In this document: piece by piece, positions 28,020 to 36,658 of the stretch
How the letters are laid out: every line of letters begins with the position of its first letter
Position numbering within the stretch: the first letter of the stretch is position 1
Origin: Mycobacterium heckeshornense
GTDB taxonomy: Bacteria; Actinomycetota; Actinomycetes; Mycobacteriales; Mycobacteriaceae
Length of the DNA: 64,000 bases
Direction of reading: 5' to 3'
Assembly (NCBI RefSeq): GCF_016592155.1
Contig: NZ_AP024237.1
Span: 2,852,001-2,916,000 of the forward strand
Made by a program: the position numbers and the translations under genes
The notes under the pieces: model-generated
Database searches by the model: none
What the model was told of the DNA's origin: nothing
Seen by the model: the letters and a program-made list of their open reading frames with translations, nothing else

Positions 28020-29072
28020 GTGGGAGACGGGCGGCTGCGGGTGATCACCGGCGAGGTCGCGGCGGTCGTGGAGACGCGAGATCCGCAGCGGTTTCAGGCC
28101 GAATGCGTGGAGGCGTTCGTGGCGTCGTGGACCGCGCGCGGGTTCGCCGAATCGACGATCACCAACGACGTCGGTGTGTTGGAGCGGATGCTGGTGGCGC
28201 TGGGGCGCCCGGCGTGGGAGGTGACCGCTGAGGACGTCGACCGGGTGGTGGGCGAGCTCGCCAGTTCGGGTCGGGCGGTGTCGACGCGACGCAATTATCT
28301 GCAGGTGTTCAAGGGCTTTCACCGGTTCCTTGAGGTCCGCAAGGCCGCGGAGATCGAGGCGGCGTTCGGGGTCCGGCTGGCCTGTCCATTGGACGAGTTC
28401 AACGCCGCCCGCCATGTCAGCGACGACTCGCCGAGCACGGAGGCGCCGCCGACGGCGGAGCGGGTGGGCGCGTTCTTCGAGTTCCTGAAGGGTCGGATTG
28501 CGACTGCCCGCAAGTATGCGCCGGCCGCGCGGGATTATGCGCTGTTCCGCACGCTGTATCACGCCGGGCTGCGGTCGGAAGAAGTGGTGATGCTCGACTG
28601 CTCGGATGTGCATTTTGGGCGCGGCACGTTCGGCAAGCTGCATGTGCGGTTCGGTAAGGGCGCCAAGGGCTCCGGGCCGCGGCCGCGTTGGGTGCCGATG
28701 TTAGACGGGCTGGATCTGGTGTTGCGCTGGTATCTCGACGATGTGCGCGGCCGGTTCCCGGACAGTCCGGTGTTGCTGTGTGATGAGTCCGGCGGCCCAA
28801 TGGCCGCGGCCACCATCCGCAACCGGTTGCGGCATTTGATGAGAGTGGAAGGCCGGCCTGAAGGTGAGTGGTTCAGCCCGCATGGGATGCGCCGTGCCTG
28901 TGCGACCCACAACTATGAGCGAGGCGTGGATCTCGTTGCCATTCAACAGCTTTTAGGACACTGGACGGTCGCGTCGACCATGCGGTATGTGCGCCCGTCG
29001 GAGACCTTCATCGAAGACGCCTATCAGCGTGCGATCTCGGCGACGCTGAGCGAACTGACCGGGCAGGAGTGA
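28020..29072 (+). CDS. T5 tyrosine recombinase (350 residues)
   Basis: Start chosen at the GTG at 28020 because GAGGAAGG lies 7 bases upstream; an in-frame GTG at 28002 has no such site. The N-terminal half (to about 150) is a core-binding domain (TARGFAESTITNDVGVLERM, STRRNYLQVFKGFHRFL). The catalytic half has the arginine in LYHAGLRSEEV, a lysine beta-hairpin (RFGKGAKGSGPRPRW), HGMRRACATH (H-x-x-R), LLGHWTVAST and the Tyr in MRYVRPS. All tyrosine recombinase residues are present, so this should be the active recombinase of T5. Its stop overlaps the next gene as GTGA. A second copy lies at 59833-60885. Confidence 0.9.
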   Translation: MGDGRLRVITGEVAAVVETRDPQRFQAECVEAFVASWTARGFAESTITNDVGVLERMLVALGRPAWEVTAEDVDRVVGELASSGRAVSTRRNYLQVFKGFHRFLEVRKAAEIEAAFGVRLACPLDEFNAARHVSDDSPSTEAPPTAERVGAFFEFLKGRIATARKYAPAARDYALFRTLYHAGLRSEEVVMLDCSDVHFGRGTFGKLHVRFGKGAKGSGPRPRWVPMLDGLDLVLRWYLDDVRGRFPDSPVLLCDESGGPMAAATIRNRLRHLMRVEGRPEGEWFSPHGMRRACATHNYERGVDLVAIQQLLGHWTVASTMRYVRPSETFIEDAYQRAISATLSELTGQE

Positions 29073-29392
29073 GTATGCAGATCAGGTGGAAACTTCGGAT
29101 GGCCGCCGCCCAGCGGGAGGTGTGGACCGGCGCCCAACTGCAACGGCTGCTGGCGGAGAAGGCTGGATTGGAGCTGTCTTCGGCGTCGGTGTCGGCGTTG
29201 TTCACCAAACAGCCCAGTCAGATCAAGCTGTCCACCTTGATCGCGTTGTGCACCGCACTGGAATGCTCGCCCAATGACCTGTTTGACATCGATACCACCC
29301 CTGTCACACAACAGATTTCACCGAAGCCGGCCAAGGTCGCGGTCAACGACGCGCCAGCGTCGCGGCGGGGCCGGTCGATGCCGCCGATCTAG
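29069..29392 (+). CDS. T5 Xre-type helix-turn-helix protein
   Basis: A 107-residue protein starting at a GTG that overlaps the recombinase stop. Residues 5-75 match the small Xre/HTH_26 pattern: WKLRMAAAQREVWTGAQLQR, LSSASVSALFTKQPSQIKLS, TLIALCTALECSPNDLFDID. The tail is basic and Ser/Pro-rich. It is probably a DNA-binding regulator of the transposon operon or a directionality factor. The 'CSPNDLFDI' ending is typical of stand-alone phage- and transposon-borne regulators. Translational coupling to the recombinase suggests they act together. An identical-looking copy lies at 59513-59836. Confidence 0.85.
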   Translation: MSMQIRWKLRMAAAQREVWTGAQLQRLLAEKAGLELSSASVSALFTKQPSQIKLSTLIALCTALECSPNDLFDIDTTPVTQQISPKPAKVAVNDAPASRRGRSMPPI

Positions 29393-29393
29393 C

Positions 29394-31003
29394 ATGACCC
29401 GCCGGGTCCGGGACTGCCGGTGCTGTGGTCGCGCGGTCGGCAAACCAGAGCGTGACCTTTGTGCTCGTTGCCACTGGGCGCGGTGTCACGCACCGATCAA
29501 ACACCGCTGCCCGCGCTGCGGTGTGTTGCGGGTTCTGGGGCCGGACACCGGATGCTGCGCGCGCTGTTCGCGCACCTGCCGGATCTGCAATGCGCCAGTG
29601 CTGTTCGTCGACCGCGACCTCTGCGGGCAGTGCGCTCGGCGGCAACGCTTGGACGCCAACCGAGCCGAGTGTCCACGCTGCGGAAAACGCCGGATCCTGC
29701 GACCCACCACCGGCTGGTGTGGCTCCTGCTCACATCCGGGCCGGCCACCGAATCCGGATGCGGCCTGTGTCGACTGCGGACGGGTCACTCGACTGACCGG
29801 GGCGGGACGGTGCCAAAGATGTTGGGCCCGCTCGCCGCATCGAATCCCAGTCCGAGCGGCTAATCTTGCGGCGACACTCGAGAATCCACCCGACTGGCTC
29901 GGCGACTTCGCCGCCTATCTCATCGGACGCCACCATCCCGACCGCGCCTGCGCCATGCTGACCCGGCTCGGCACACGATTGGCCGACAACCACCCGGTGC
30001 ATCCGCAGGCCCTGCTGGAATCCGTGGCCACTGACGTTCCGCTCGCGCGGGCCTGGAGGACTTCCTCACCGCCCGTCAACTGGCGTTACCGACCGATCGC
30101 GAGGAACGCCGCGCCGCCACCCGCCGCCAATCCCGTATCGACGCGGTGCCCCCACCCCTGCGCCAGGCGGTGGCCGGGTTTGCCGAGCACCTGGTCGCCA
30201 GCCGCGATCGTGCCCGCCGCACCGGCACCCACCCGCGCGGGCATCCCACGCTCGAGGCCCGGCTTGGGGCCGTGCGTGACTTCGCTCAGTTCTTGTCCAT
30301 GGCGCGCGGCAAAACTGACTGGGCCACCATTGAGGTCGGCGACATCGAAGCCTTCCTGCACGCTCATCCCAGCCGGCGTGCCTTCTACCTGACCGGGCTG
30401 CGCCAGTTCTGCCGCTACGGTCTGCGCCGCCGGCTAATGCTCATCAACCCCACGAAAGGCTTGACTGCGCCGCAGACCATGGCATTCCGCGGCCCGACGC
30501 TGCCTGTCGACCGGCAACGCGAACTGTTCCAGCGGTGGAGCACAGACCCCGAGGTGCACCCGCACGAGGCGTTCGTCGGGCTGGCCGCCCTGCTGCACGG
30601 CGCCACCACACAAGAACTGCAGCACCTCACCGATGCGGACATCGACAACAACCGCCGCCGGATCCGGCTGGGTCGCCGACCACAACCCACCCCATTGGAC
30701 CCGTGGACCTGGACCGCACTGCATCGCTGCCTCGACCACCGGAAGGTGCTGGGCGGCAACAATTCCCACCTGTTGGTCACCATGCAGACCAAAGCCACCC
30801 GGGCGCCGGCCTCCGACGGCTACATCAAGAACACCCTGCGCGCGGTCGGCATCCAGCCCCGGATCCTGCGCTCGACACGGCTGGTAGACCTCGTCGGCAC
30901 GGTCGACGCGAAACTCGTCGCCGCTGCCTACGGCATGCACCACGAAGCTGTCGTCGCCTACCTCGCAGACCACGTTGACACCGCCCGTCTGCCGAACTCG
31001 TGA
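29394..31003 (+). pseudogene. T5 third gene: zinc-knuckle plus recombinase-like protein, frameshifted
   Basis: Starting at ATG 29394, one base after the Xre stop, residues 1-140 hold at least five CxxC...CxxC knuckles (CRCCGRAV...CARC, CPRCGVLR...CARC, CRICNAPV...CGQC, CPRCGKRR...CGSC, CVDCGRVT...CQRC). A helical domain follows (NPPDWLGDFAAYLIGRHHPD). Near 30052 one base seems to be missing in a G run; after it the frame ending at 31003 continues GLEDFLTARQLALP, an N-terminal recombinase-like domain (RDFAQFLSMARGKTDW) and a degenerate catalytic-like end (LRSTRLVDLV, AYGMHHEAVVAYLADHVD). It looks like a tyrosine recombinase relative that lost most active-site residues and gained a zinc array. 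Whether the frameshift is real decides if T5 is intact. Confidence 0.72.
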
Positions 31004-31056
31004 TACTTCAGGCGCCACCTCGCACACCTTCGCGCGAACCCGTGCGCTTTCGCACG

Positions 31057-31187
31057 GTTTTGGCAGAAGGTCATCATCGACCTGCGCAACCGCGGAGTAC
31101 GCGACATCCTCATCGCCTGCTGCGACGGGCTGACCGGCTTGCCTGATGCGATCCGCTCGATCTTCCCCGATACCGTGATCCAAACCT
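31057..31187 (+). pseudogene. IS256-B transposase, middle fragment
   Basis: Reads FWQKVIIDLRNRGVRDILIA, CCDGLTGLPDAIRS (second catalytic D), then DTVIQT where the IS110 begins. The preceding codons (...CWIQDSEG) are found at 61030 next to the inverted T5 copy, and the following ones (CVVHVIRN) at 34637, so the gene was split first by T5 and then by IS110. Confidence 0.85.
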
Positions 31188-31231
31188 CATCTATTAACAA
31201 TGGATCGGCCGGGATGGTCTCGGCGTTCACC

Positions 31232-31386
31232 TGCACCACCACGGGCAGGGCCCACGCAAACGCGTCACCTTCGAGGTCCACATGCAGACCTGTCCGCCCG
31301 TGGTGGCTGCGGGGCGTGGACCGGCCAGCGAGAGCAGCGCCACCGCTGTGGGCGGTGAGTGCCGAGATGAGGTTCCGGGCAGGCCT
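31232..31386 (+). ncRNA. Predicted bridge RNA of IS110 copy 2
   Basis: Same sequence as in copy 3 (see there). The target at this locus is CAAAC-CT-GCGTGG, one mismatch from the presumed guide CAGACCT, so the guide tolerates a G/A difference or the target has drifted since insertion. Confidence 0.58.
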
Positions 31387-31432
31387 CGCGATCGCAGGGT
31401 GAACCTTTCACATTGAAAGGGATCCAAGTGCA

Positions 31433-31838
31433 ATGAATCAGAGTACTCTGCAACGGCCGAACAGCTTCTGGTGTGGGATCGACTGGGGCGGGCGCTTCCA
31501 TCACCTGTGTGTGCTGGATGGCACCGGCCAGCAGCTGCTCAGTCGCAAGGTCGCTCACACCGTCGATGGTCTGGCCGTCCTGGTCGGGTTGATTGCTTCG
31601 TTCACCGGTGCGGTCCGGATCGCGATCGAGCGGGCCGAAGGGCTACTGGTCGAATATCTCCAGCACCACTGCGATGCCGAAATTTATTGCGTGTCACCGA
31701 AAATCTCGGCGCGAGCACGCGAACGCTATCGGATGGCGGCCGCCAAGTCCGACGAATTCGATGCCTATGTGTTGGCCGATACGTTGCGTCACCAGTATGC
31801 CCAGTGGCGGCCGTTGGCCGTTCCGTCGCCGCTTCTAG
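31433..31838 (+). pseudogene. IS110 transposase, copy 2, N-terminal part
   Basis: Codons 1-135 of the IS110 transposase, same as copies 1 and 3 up to ...PLAVPSPLL, including all four DEDD residues (D17, E66, D107, D110). It ends at the CTAG where the IS1182-like element entered; beyond that the reading is foreign. Confidence 0.9.
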
Positions 31839-33732
31839 GGCGGTGCTGTTTTAGTCGCTGACTTTCGGCGTGCCTGAGCGGATTTCGCGTAGGTGGTCGA
31901 CGAGGATCTGATGTGTGGCTTTGGGACGGGAGGATCGGCAGGGCCGGTTCGATGACGTGATGCTGCTGGTGGGTGATCAGCTGCCGGCGGGCAGTATTTA
32001 CCGGCTGTTGGCCGAGCACGGCGGTGCACTGTTTGACGATGACTATTTCGCTGATCTGTTCAAGCGCTCGGCGCTGGGTCGACCGACGGTGCCGGCGCGG
32101 GTGATGGCCACAGTGATGCTGCTGCAGGCCTATGAGGGATTGTCGGATCGGGAGGCGTGTGACCGGTTGGCCTTTGATCTGCGCTGGAAAGCGGCCGCCG
32201 GGTTGACGGTGGACGCCGAGGCTTTTCATCCCACGGTGCTGGTCGGCATGCGCAACCGGCTACGCGCATCGGATCGGCCACGGCGGTTGTTCGAGGACGT
32301 GAACACCACCGCGCGAGCGGCGGGGTTGTTGCGGGGACGACGCCGGGTGCTGGATTCGACGCCGCTGTTGGATGCGGTGGCCACCCAGGACACGGTGATC
32401 CAGCTGCGGGCCGCGATCCGCAAACTGCTGACCGTGGCTGATCGGGCCGATCCGGAAGTGGCCGGTGCGGTGCGCACCGTGCTGACCCGCGACGATGACT
32501 ACGCCAGCCTGGGCAAACCACCGTGTGACTGGGATGACCCCAAAGCGCGTGAAGCCTTGGTCGATGCGCTGGTGCGCGACGCCAACGCCGCACTGGAGGC
32601 CCTCGACGGCCGCAAGCTCGATGGGGCACTCAGTGAGGCGGTCGAGTTGTTGGCGCTGGTGGCCGGCCAAGACGTCGAAGCCGGCGACGACGGAATCTTC
32701 CGCATTGCCCGGCGAGTGGCCAAAGACCGGATGATCTCCACCGTCGATACCGAAGCCCGCCATGGGCATAAGTCGCGGGCGCGGACCTTCGATGGCTACA
32801 AGTCCCATCTGGGTATCGACCCCGACGACGAGCTGATCACCGGGGTGGCCATCACCGCGGCCAACGCCGCCGACCGTGAGGTCATCGATGAGCTGTTGGG
32901 CAACCCCGCCACCGACATCAGAAGTGCTGCACCCGCCACCGCCCCCGACACCGACAGCAGCACCGATGCCGCCACCGATGCCGATGCCGATGCCGATGAA
33001 ACGATCACCGATCACGGCGAGCATGTGCACAACGAGTCGGAGCCGAACGTCTTTGAGGTGTATGGCGATTCGGCTTACGCCGATGGGGCCACCCTGGATG
33101 AGCAGACCGGGCGGGGTCATGACATGCGCGCCAAGGTGCCCCCGGTGCGCAACGCCAACGGCTATTCCAAAGACCGGTTCGGTATCGACCTGGCCGCCGG
33201 CACCGTGACCTGCCCGGCCGAGCACACCGTGGCGATCAGCACCGGGCGGCGTCAGCAGGTCGCTCGCTTCGGTGCGTTCTGTGGGTCCTGCCCACTGCAG
33301 GCGGAGTGCACCAAAGCCCGTCGCGGGCGGGTGATCACCATCCATGCCCATGAAGCCGCCCTGCAGCACGCCAAGGCCCGCCAACGCGATCCGGCCTGGC
33401 AGGCCGATTACCGAACGTATCGGCCGGTCGTGGAACGCAAGATCAGTCACTTCACCCGCCGCCCCTGGGGTGGTCGCAAGGCGCGGTGCCGCGGCCAAAA
33501 ACGCATCCTGACCGACATCCTGGCCCGAGCAGGAGCGATCAACCTCGCCCGGTTGGCCACCTTGGGCTTGCACCCACACGCCGGGGGTTGGGCCATCGCC
33601 TGATCCGGGACCACCGGGCCACCCGGCCACACGGCTACCCCGATCAGATCAGCCAGCGAAAGCCATCACAGCCGTCGAAATCTCGATACCGCCAAATCCC
33701 CGCCCCACGGGGGTCACTACATCAGCGCCGTC
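31839..33732 (+). mobile_element. IS1182-like element (1,894 bases)
   Basis: It interrupts the IS110 transposase gene at CTAG, which is duplicated at both sides (31835-31838 and 33733-33736). Imperfect terminal inverted repeats: GGCGGTGCTGTTTTAGT at the left against GACGGCGCTGATGTAGT (reverse complement of the right end), 13 of 17 matching. Precise removal with one CTAG restores the IS110 gene, so it is a clean simple insertion. Confidence 0.9.
31915..33603 (+). CDS. IS1182-family transposase
   Basis: A 562-residue DDE transposase beginning at GTG. Marks: RPTVPARVMATVMLLQAYEG and LSDREACDRLAFDLRW in the N-terminal domain, VLDSTPLLDAV (first D), TFDGYKSHLGIDPDDELITG, FEVYGDSAYADGATL (second D), a cysteine-containing insertion (FGAFCGSCPLQAECTKARRG) and a C-terminal block ending RAGAINLARLATLGLHP. 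Between about residues 335 and 380 lies a low-complexity Thr/Asp/Ala linker encoded partly by GATGCC repeats (32977-32998). The frame is intact, so this is potentially the newest active element of the nest. Confidence 0.9.
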   Translation: MALGREDRQGRFDDVMLLVGDQLPAGSIYRLLAEHGGALFDDDYFADLFKRSALGRPTVPARVMATVMLLQAYEGLSDREACDRLAFDLRWKAAAGLTVDAEAFHPTVLVGMRNRLRASDRPRRLFEDVNTTARAAGLLRGRRRVLDSTPLLDAVATQDTVIQLRAAIRKLLTVADRADPEVAGAVRTVLTRDDDYASLGKPPCDWDDPKAREALVDALVRDANAALEALDGRKLDGALSEAVELLALVAGQDVEAGDDGIFRIARRVAKDRMISTVDTEARHGHKSRARTFDGYKSHLGIDPDDELITGVAITAANAADREVIDELLGNPATDIRSAAPATAPDTDSSTDAATDADADADETITDHGEHVHNESEPNVFEVYGDSAYADGATLDEQTGRGHDMRAKVPPVRNANGYSKDRFGIDLAAGTVTCPAEHTVAISTGRRQQVARFGAFCGSCPLQAECTKARRGRVITIHAHEAALQHAKARQRDPAWQADYRTYRPVVERKISHFTRRPWGGRKARCRGQKRILTDILARAGAINLARLATLGLHPHAGGWAIA

Positions 33733-33736
33733 CTAG

Positions 33737-34551
33737 CGGAGCTGACCGCAGTGAGCCGCGATCGTCAACGCATCCTGGATATGCAGGTGGACACCGAGAA
33801 TCGACTGCGGTCAATCTTGGATGCCTATCATCCGTGCCCGTTGCACCTGTTTTCTGCACTGGACCGGGACATCACCCTGTCCTTCATCCGCAGCTATCCC
33901 ACTCCCGTGCAGGCGGGCCGGATCACCGCTGCGCGGATGGGCGCGTTCACGTCCCGGCACGGCTACAGTGGCCGGCACAAACCCGAGACACTTGTCGCCC
34001 GGATGCAGCCGCATCTGCTATCGGCGAGCGACGGCACCGTTGCTGGCAAAGCGTTGGCGGCCAAAGCATTCACCGAACAACTGGCTCTACTCAACACCCA
34101 TTTGCGAGCCCATGACAAACGACTGGGCGAACTGCTTGAGGCGCACCCGGACACCCCGATCTTCACCAGTTTCCCCGGCATCGGACCGGTCACCGCCGCC
34201 GTGTTGATCTCCGAAATGGGTGAGGAGCGCAGTCGTTTTCCTTCGGCGCCGTCATTGTTGGCAGAGACCGGCTTGGCTCCGGTCACCAAGGTGTCCGGGC
34301 GCACACGTCAGGTTCGCTTCCGCTACGCCGCCAACCGGCGGATGCGGCACGCCATCGACTGGTGGATGTTCGTCGCCGTCCGTGAAGACCTCTGGTCGGC
34401 CGACATCTACCAACACGCCCGCGCCGCCGGCCAACCACACCATCGTGCCCTGCGTGGCCTGGGCGCCCGCTGGTGTCGCATCTTGTGGCGCTGCTGGCAC
34501 GACCACAACCCCTACGACCCGGCCATCCACCACCGCGCCACCGCCGCCTAA
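33737..34551 (+). pseudogene. IS110 transposase, copy 2, C-terminal part
   Basis: Continues the IS110 transposase after the insertion (AELTAVSRDRQRILDMQ) through FPGIGPVTAAVLISE and KVSGRTRQVRF to the normal stop at 34551. It carries Arg after SGRT and Gln in AGQPHH, like copy 3 and unlike copy 1. An internal ATG at 33751 gives an open reading of 266 residues but this lacks the DEDD domain. Confidence 0.9.
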
Positions 34552-34636
34552 CAACCCCACCCCGCCCCCGCGCTGAGCAAAGTCAGCCAGCCGCGGCGAT
34601 CAATCATGCCCACGACCCGAGGTTGACAGCGGGAGT

Positions 34637-35145
34637 CTGCGTGGTGCATGTTATTCGCAATGCGATGCGGTTCGTGTCGTATAAGGACCGCCGCAAGGTC
34701 GCCTCGTCGATGCGGGCCATCTATTCGGCGCCCACCGTAGATGCCGCTGAGCTCGCGCTCAAAGAGTTTGACCGCGATTTCGGTGCGCAATACCCCGGCG
34801 CGATCGACGTGTGGCGGGGCGCCTGGCCAGAGTTCATTGCCTTCCTGGATTACCCGGTGGAACTACGCAAGATCGTGTACACGACAAACGCGATCGAGTC
34901 CATCAATTTCCAGCTACGCAAAATCACCAAGAACCGCGGACATTTCCCGGACAAGGACTCTGCGATCAAGTTGCTGTACTTGGGGTTGCGCAACATCTCC
35001 AGCCACAGAGGAGGCTATTCGGGGACGGGAACCTACAACTGGACTGTGGCGCTTAACACCCTGGCGAAACTGTTCCCTGGACGGATTCCGTTGTGTTAGA
35101 ATACAACTCGTTGTCAAGTCACCTCAGACTTACACAGAAATCGTG
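34637..35145 (+). pseudogene. IS256-B transposase, C-terminal part with the right end
   Basis: CVVHVIRNAMRF to the stop at 35099 (GRIPLC), same as 16314-16774 apart from single changes (Ser for Trp in MRFVSYKD). The right terminal repeat lies at about 35108-35145 and ends GACGGGCTC. It was inserted into another mutator-type gene (IS256-D), whose remainder begins right after. Confidence 0.86.
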
Positions 35146-35149
35146 ACGG

Positions 35150-35787
35150 GCTCTGGAACCCCGCTGCTGGTTGTCTCTGACGGCGCCAAGGGCTTGATCG
35201 CGGCCATCGAACACATCTACCCAGAAGCGTTGCACCAGAGATGTCTTATTCATCGACTCCGAAACGTGCTCGCCAAGATTCCCACCGGGATGCAAGCCGA
35301 GGTCCGCGACGGCTACTGGGCAATTTTCGACACCACCGACCTGGGCATCGAACCGGGGCCCCAGCTGGTTGAGATCATCGACACGCGGATCGAGGCGTTC
35401 GCCGCCAAATACTGCGACCTCTACCCAGCGGCGATGCGGATCCTGCTCACCGACAAAGCAGGGCTGACGGCCTATCTGCGGTTCCCGGTCGAACACCATG
35501 GGCGCGTTCGACATTCGAATCTTATTGAGCGCTCCTTCGGGGAGACCAAGCGACGGACCAAGGTCATTGGCCGATTCCCTGGCGAGACCAGTGCCATCAG
35601 CCTGGTGTGGGCCGTACTGGATCGCGCCTCAGCCGGTTGGCGCGGTCTGACCATGACCCCGGGCGGCACCCGATTGCTGCAAGATCTACGCCGATCACTG
35701 CTTGACCCACCCCATGAACTGCGGCCGCCGCCGGCCACCATGAGTACCGACACCGACCAAGCCGATCCCATCTCAGCCACCGCGTAG
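35150..35787 (+). pseudogene. IS256-D (mutator-type) transposase, C-terminal half
   Basis: About 212 codons: PLLVVSDGAKGLIAAIEHIY (second catalytic D), CLIHRLRNVLAKIP (the C-x-x-H motif), then NLIERSFGETKRRTKVIGRF (glutamate region) and AGWRGLTMTPGGTRLL, stop at 35787. This is a different branch of the mutator family from IS256-A/B. The N-terminal half is missing; the break coincides with the end of IS256-B. Confidence 0.8.
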
Positions 35788-35804
35788 CGACCTCGGGGGG
35801 TCTG

Positions 35805-36034
35805 TACGGATAACGGTGTAAATGGTTGTGTCGGTTCTACTTTCGTGCAGCGGACAGGCGTCCGTCAAATGTGATGTCGAAAGCGTTTAAGGCCTCCTTC
35901 CAGCGGTTGCTCCAGCGTTTGCGGCCGCGGCCGGTGGGATCGATGCTCATGATCGCCATGTAGACGCATTTCAGCGCGGCCGCGTCGGTGGGAAAGTGCC
36001 CACGGGCATTGACCGCTCGCCGGATGCGCGCGTT
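35805..36034 (-). pseudogene. IS256-A2 transposase tail with the element's right end
   Basis: The minus strand encodes NARIRRAVNARGHFPTDAAA and KRWSNRWKEALNAFDITFDG, the same as the end of the gene at 46243-46708, with the terminal repeat GGGTCTGTACGGATAACGG at about 35799-35822. It is cut at 36034 by the right end of IS3-II, which entered between the codons for ESI and NAR. Confidence 0.82.
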
Positions 36035-36063
36035 GAATCGCCCTGGGTTTTGTGCACACCGGT

Positions 36064-36170
36064 TTACTTTGCGCCGGTCGGCTGACCGGTGTGGTGTGCA
36101 TGGTAGTCGGCCTCGTATTCGATGGGTGGTTTCAGTCCGAGTCGGTGCATGAGCCGGCTGGTGTTGTACT
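36064..36170 (-). pseudogene. IS3-II orfB, last 36 codons
   Basis: KYNTSRLMHRLGLKPPIEYE then ADYHAHHTGQPTGAK and a stop. This is the IS3 OrfB C-terminus that belongs after ...TADWVHWF at 42087, from which it is separated by T1. Confidence 0.8.
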
Positions 36171-36199
36171 TATGCGGGTGATCGAGTCAAGTAGGGCGG

Positions 36200-36585
36200 T
36201 CACGAGGCGGTGGTATCGAGGCGGTCGAGGATGCCGTCGAAGATCTTCTGGCGGCCGAGTTGGCCCTTGTTGGCGGCATCGTCGCGCTGGCGTTGCAGCG
36301 TGGGCCGGAACTCGAGGGTGGTAACGAAGAAGCTGCAGGATTCGCAGATGGACTCGAAGTGGCAGTCCATCTCGACCGGTCGTGCGCAGTAGCCGTTGCC
36401 CAGCATGCGGCGGTGCATCTCGTTACGCAGTTTGCGCATTTCGCGGCCTTCGTCGTCGCCGGCGAGTTGATGGGGTTGGCCGTAGAGTAGTTCCACTTTC
36501 TCGGTGACGGCGAAGTACTCCTCGGCGACGGTCTTATCAGCAATTCGTGCGTAAACCATTGTCATGGCTAAGGTTTTGTGTTTGA
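36200..36585 (-). pseudogene. T1 TnpB, C-terminal part
   Basis: KTLAMTMVYARIADKTVAEE carries the nucleophile Tyr; then a Cys cluster (CARPVEMDCHFESICESC) and a helical tail ending DRLDTTAS. Joined to the N-terminal part at 39559-41001 it gives 608 residues, the same length as TnpB of T2. The cut is right after the codons for LLGH. Confidence 0.88.
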
Positions 36586-36658
36586 TATACGGGTGATCTT
36601 CGGCGTGTCTGCCGTGATCCAGCGGGGTGGGCGCGGATGCTGGCGGCAGGAGGTTGCC

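Larger units (their letters stand above)
27876..31056 (+). mobile_element. T5: tyrosine recombinase transposon with Xre and zinc-knuckle genes
   Basis: The left end (ATATGGAACGAGCACAGG) is fixed by the inverted partial copy at 59-61 kb, which has the same sequence next to a different flank. The right end is inferred from where IS256-B coding sequence resumes (TTTTGGCAGAAGG, about 31057). The ends contain an imperfect inverted repeat, GCACAGGTTCG at the left and GCACGGGTTCG (reverse complement) at the right. Three genes in a row overlap or nearly touch (28020-31003). The left flank is IS256-C and the right flank IS256-B. Confidence 0.75.
31188..34636 (+). mobile_element. IS110 element, copy 2, interrupted by an IS1182-like element
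   Basis: The left end CATCTATTAAC and right end GGGAGT are each flanked by CT. Removing the IS1182-like insertion (31839-33732) and one CTAG leaves 1,551 bases, exactly the length of copies 1 and 3. Target: the QT|CVVH codons of IS256-B. Confidence 0.88.

Noticed and set aside
32260..33630. A 456-codon minus-strand reading opposite the IS1182 transposase.
   Set aside because: It is antisense to a clearly recognisable DDE transposase.
34741..35787. A 348-codon reading joining IS256-B and IS256-D.
   Set aside because: The first 130 codons are out of frame with the IS256-B transposase; only 35150-35787 is real coding sequence.
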